DNA from: an uncultured Mycoplasmatota bacterium
GTDB taxonomy: Bacteria > Bacillota_I > Bacilli_A > RF39 > UBA660
Assembly (NCBI GenBank): GCA_900553395.1
Contig: USDJ01000001.1
Location: 1-64,000, forward strand
DNA length: 64,000 bases
Reading direction: 5' to 3'
Under the pieces are notes generated by a model. That model had not been told where the DNA came from. It saw nothing but the letters and a program-made list of their open reading frames with translations, and did not search any database. Below, one piece after another: positions 62,023-64,000 of this stretch (the stretch's first letter is position 1; the number at the start of each line of letters is the position of its first letter). The translations under genes and the position numbers were made by a program.

Positions 62023-62565
62023 ATGATAAGAGAATATATAAAGAAAATCGAACGCTATTCAATTTTAATATCAGCACTTATGGTTATAATGTCAATATTT
62101 TTGGTGACATATCCTTTAAAATCTTTAGAAGTGTTTGTGATAATATTTTCAATTATAATACTAATAAATGGTGTAGGATACTTTGTATCATATTTTACAA
62201 TGTCTAAAGAAGATAGGCTATTTAGTTTTGATATAATAATGGGGTTATTGACATTCATTTCTGGAATTATGATATTAATTTATAGAAAAGACTTAATAAG
62301 TGTATTTCCAATTATTTTAGGTATATGGATAATAGTAAATAATTTATTTAAATTACAGTTATCTATAAACTTGTCATCAATAATAGGTACTAATGGACTT
62401 TGGTTAGTCTTAATTACTACATTAATGATAATACTTGGCATAACTTTAATAATTAATCCTTTTGAGTCTATAATTGCTATAACTACTTTATCAGGAATAC
62501 TACTATTAATAACTGAAGTTATTTCCATAATAGAAAGTGTTTATATATTAACAAAACTAAGATAG
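62023..62565 (+). CDS. HdeD-like membrane protein (DUF308)
   Basis: A 180-residue integral membrane protein with about six hydrophobic helices, grouped in pairs (about 14-32, 34-54, 67-84, 91-107, 119-140, 145-172). The FDIIMGLLTFISGIMIL pattern is typical of DUF308/HdeD proteins. The family is linked to acid resistance in E. coli, but its role in Firmicutes is unknown. RBS TAGGTG. Confidence 0.7.
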   Translation: MIREYIKKIERYSILISALMVIMSIFLVTYPLKSLEVFVIIFSIIILINGVGYFVSYFTMSKEDRLFSFDIIMGLLTFISGIMILIYRKDLISVFPIILGIWIIVNNLFKLQLSINLSSIIGTNGLWLVLITTLMIILGITLIINPFESIIAITTLSGILLLITEVISIIESVYILTKLR

Positions 62566-62582
62566 ATACTATCTTTTTTTTT
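62560..62582 (+). terminator. Terminator after the HdeD-like gene
   Basis: AGATAG, loop ATA, CTATCT, followed by nine T; it overlaps the stop codon. Confidence 0.8.
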
Positions 62583-62615
62583 AAAATAATGTATAATATT
62601 TAAAGGAGATGTTTT

Positions 62616-63722
62616 ATGAAAAAAGTTGTTATTGGAATGAGTGGTGGAGTAGATTCTAGTGTAGCTGCAATTAAACTAAAAGAGCAAGGATATGAAGTAA
62701 TAGGCTTATTTATGCGAAACTGGGATTCATTTGCTGATGGTGAAACAGTTGGTGCACCATCAACAAGTAAAGGTATCTGCCCTCAAGAAGAAGATTATAA
62801 TGATGCAAAGGCAGTATGTGAAAAGTTGGGAATTCCACTTTATAGAAAAGACTTTGTAAAAAAATATTGGGATAATGTTTTTACTTACTTTTTAGACGAA
62901 TTAAAAAAAGGTAGAACACCTAATCCAGATATTATGTGTAATAAATATATAAAATTTGATGAATTCGTAAAGGAAGCTAAGGCATTAGGTGCTGATTATA
63001 TAGCTACAGGTCATTATGCTAGAATAAAGGATGGAAAGCTTTTAAGAGCTGTTGATGATAATAAAGATCAAACTTATTTTTTATCACAAGTAACTAAAGA
63101 ACAATTTGAAAATGTATTATTTCCAATTGGAGATATGATAAAACCTGAAGTAAGAAAAATAGCCTTAGAATATGGACTTCTTACTGCTTCAAAAAAAGAC
63201 TCAACTGGTATATGCTTTATCGGAGAAAGAAATTTTACTACCTTTTTGGAGAACTATTTGCCAAATATTCCAGGTGACATAGTAAATATTGAAACCAATG
63301 AAGTATTAGGAAAGCATATTGGACTTATGTATTACACTATAGGTCAAAGACGAGGTCTTGATGTAGGTGGTACTAGTGATAGAATGTTTGTAGTTGGTAA
63401 AGATTTGAACAAAAATATATTATATGTTTGTATAGGAAAAGAAAATGAATATTTAATTTCAGATTCTTGCCTAATAGATAACGTTAATTACTTAATAGAT
63501 GAAAAAGTAACTAATTGTGTTGCTAAATTTAGATATAGACAAAAAGATGTTAAAGTAGAGTTAGAATGGCTTGATAATGGTGAAGTTCTTGTTAAATATC
63601 CACAGGGAGTAAAAAGTGTAACACCAGGACAAGCTTGTGTACTTTATTTAGATGAAGTGTGTCTTGGTGGTGGAATAATAAAGGAAGTTAGAAAAAATAA
63701 TGAAAAGTTATGGTATTTATAA
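62616..63722 (+). CDS. mnmA: MnmA, tRNA-specific 2-thiouridylase
   Basis: Makes 2-thiouridine at U34 of tRNA-Lys, -Glu and -Gln. The PP-loop SGGVDSS is at 9-15; the catalytic Cys pair lies in NPDIMCNKYIKF near 108 and STGICFIGERNF near 200. 368 aa is standard. RBS AAAGGAG. Together with mnmE and mnmG this window holds both arms of wobble-uridine modification. Confidence 0.97.
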   Translation: MKKVVIGMSGGVDSSVAAIKLKEQGYEVIGLFMRNWDSFADGETVGAPSTSKGICPQEEDYNDAKAVCEKLGIPLYRKDFVKKYWDNVFTYFLDELKKGRTPNPDIMCNKYIKFDEFVKEAKALGADYIATGHYARIKDGKLLRAVDDNKDQTYFLSQVTKEQFENVLFPIGDMIKPEVRKIALEYGLLTASKKDSTGICFIGERNFTTFLENYLPNIPGDIVNIETNEVLGKHIGLMYYTIGQRRGLDVGGTSDRMFVVGKDLNKNILYVCIGKENEYLISDSCLIDNVNYLIDEKVTNCVAKFRYRQKDVKVELEWLDNGEVLVKYPQGVKSVTPGQACVLYLDEVCLGGGIIKEVRKNNEKLWYL

Positions 63723-63751
63723 AATAAAAAAATATACTATTATGAGGGTAT

Positions 63752-64000
63752 ATGAATAATTTGTTTTTACTTGGTTTAACTGGTTTTTTTAGTGCAATAT
63801 CCATATATGTTGATAAACACCTAATAAATAAGGGTATTAGTAGAAAAGATTACTTTTACTATATGTGTTTATCTATGGTGCCTTTTTCCATAGTTACTAT
63901 AATAATTAACTATTTTACAATTGGATTAACTTTTTCTTTTAATATAATTCCTATATTATTATTATTACTTGCTATGTTAGTTAGATATTTTAAACAAATG
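63752..64000 (+). CDS. EamA/DMT-type transporter, partial (N-terminal 83 codons)
   Basis: An open frame from the ATG at 63752 (RBS GAGGG) runs off the window. It encodes hydrophobic helices (LFLLGLTGFFSAISIYV; VPFSIVTIIINYF; IIPILLLLLAMLV) with DKHLINKG after the first helix, like EamA drug/metabolite transporters. 83 residues are not enough to assign a substrate. Confidence 0.5.
   Translation, partial: MNNLFLLGLTGFFSAISIYVDKHLINKGISRKDYFYYMCLSMVPFSIVTIIINYFTIGLTFSFNIIPILLLLLAMLVRYFKQM

Noticed and set aside
1..64000. Alternative genetic code (TGA as Trp), given the very low GC content
   Set aside because: TGA ends normal-length genes such as rlmH, and Trp positions use TGG in the conserved proteins.
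1..64000. CRISPR arrays, tRNA or rRNA genes, prophage
   Set aside because: I scanned intergenic regions and saw no regular spaced repeats, cloverleaf genes or phage structural genes; nearly all gaps are short.

Overview
This window looks like the replication-origin region of a very AT-rich, low-GC Gram-positive bacterium of the class Bacilli. I infer an uncultured gut-type lineage near Erysipelotrichales/RF39 from gene content and base composition, but no marker here fixes the taxon. Gene order closely follows the Bacillus subtilis origin region. The standard genetic code is used, with TGA as stop (for example in rlmH). Sporulation genes (spoIIID, spoIIQ, spoIID, spoVT, bofA) together with whiA and noc suggest an endospore former or a recent descendant of one. 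There are no tRNAs, rRNAs, CRISPR arrays, prophages or intact insertion sequences.

Layout. The origin lies at about 49.5-50.0 kb, between dnaA (leftward) and rpmH (rightward). Genes to its left are almost all on the minus strand and those to its right on the plus strand, so nearly everything is co-directional with replication; femX and clpB are the exceptions. From left to right: (1) 0.2-6.3 kb holds an unknown gene, mbl, spoIIID, spoIIQ, spoIID, ywzB, rpiB and a SpoVB/MurJ-like flippase. (2) 6.4-12.6 kb holds femX, a 509-residue unknown, ftsH and tilS. (3) 12.7-17.5 kb holds rlmH, walJ, an M23 peptidase, dnaB and rplI. (4) 17.6-26.3 kb holds an unknown, a stand-alone GdpP-type phosphodiesterase, whiA, rsmA, a 3D-domain protein, tatD, a T-box-controlled dut-metG pair and spoVT. 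(5) 26.4-29.6 kb holds a CIRCE-controlled clpB without its N domain, and an oxidoreductase. (6) 29.7-40.2 kb holds mfd, pth, rsmI, trmN6, ricT, holB, bofA, recR, ebfC, dnaX and tadA. (7) 40.2-40.6 kb holds five perfect parS sites around the SRP RNA gene. (8) 40.6-49.5 kb holds gyrA, gyrB, recF, a comK homologue, dnaN and dnaA. (9) 50-56.2 kb holds rpmH, rnpA, yidC, khpB, mnmE, mnmG and rsmG. (10) 56.3-64 kb holds a greatly enlarged noc, an HD hydrolase, a probably frameshifted unknown gene, a HAD-acyltransferase fusion, an HdeD-like membrane protein, mnmA and the start of an EamA-like transporter.

How the parts fit. Most of the window is core replication, translation and repair machinery. The unusual material concerns chromosome organisation. 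The ParB-family gene next to rsmG is Noc-like by its DNA-reading residues, and near-consensus Noc sites occur in rsmI and just upstream of noc. It carries a roughly 275-residue Pro/Gln/Ala-rich insert and lacks the N-terminal membrane-binding helix of B. subtilis Noc. The parS cluster 9 kb from the origin implies that a true ParB (Spo0J) lies outside the window. Other points of interest are comK inside the dnaN-recF interval, an FtsH with an extra C-terminal Rho-N/SAP-like domain, and a possible frameshift joining two unknown reading frames. I did not find a clearly new multi-gene system; the Noc/parS arrangement is the best candidate for new biology.
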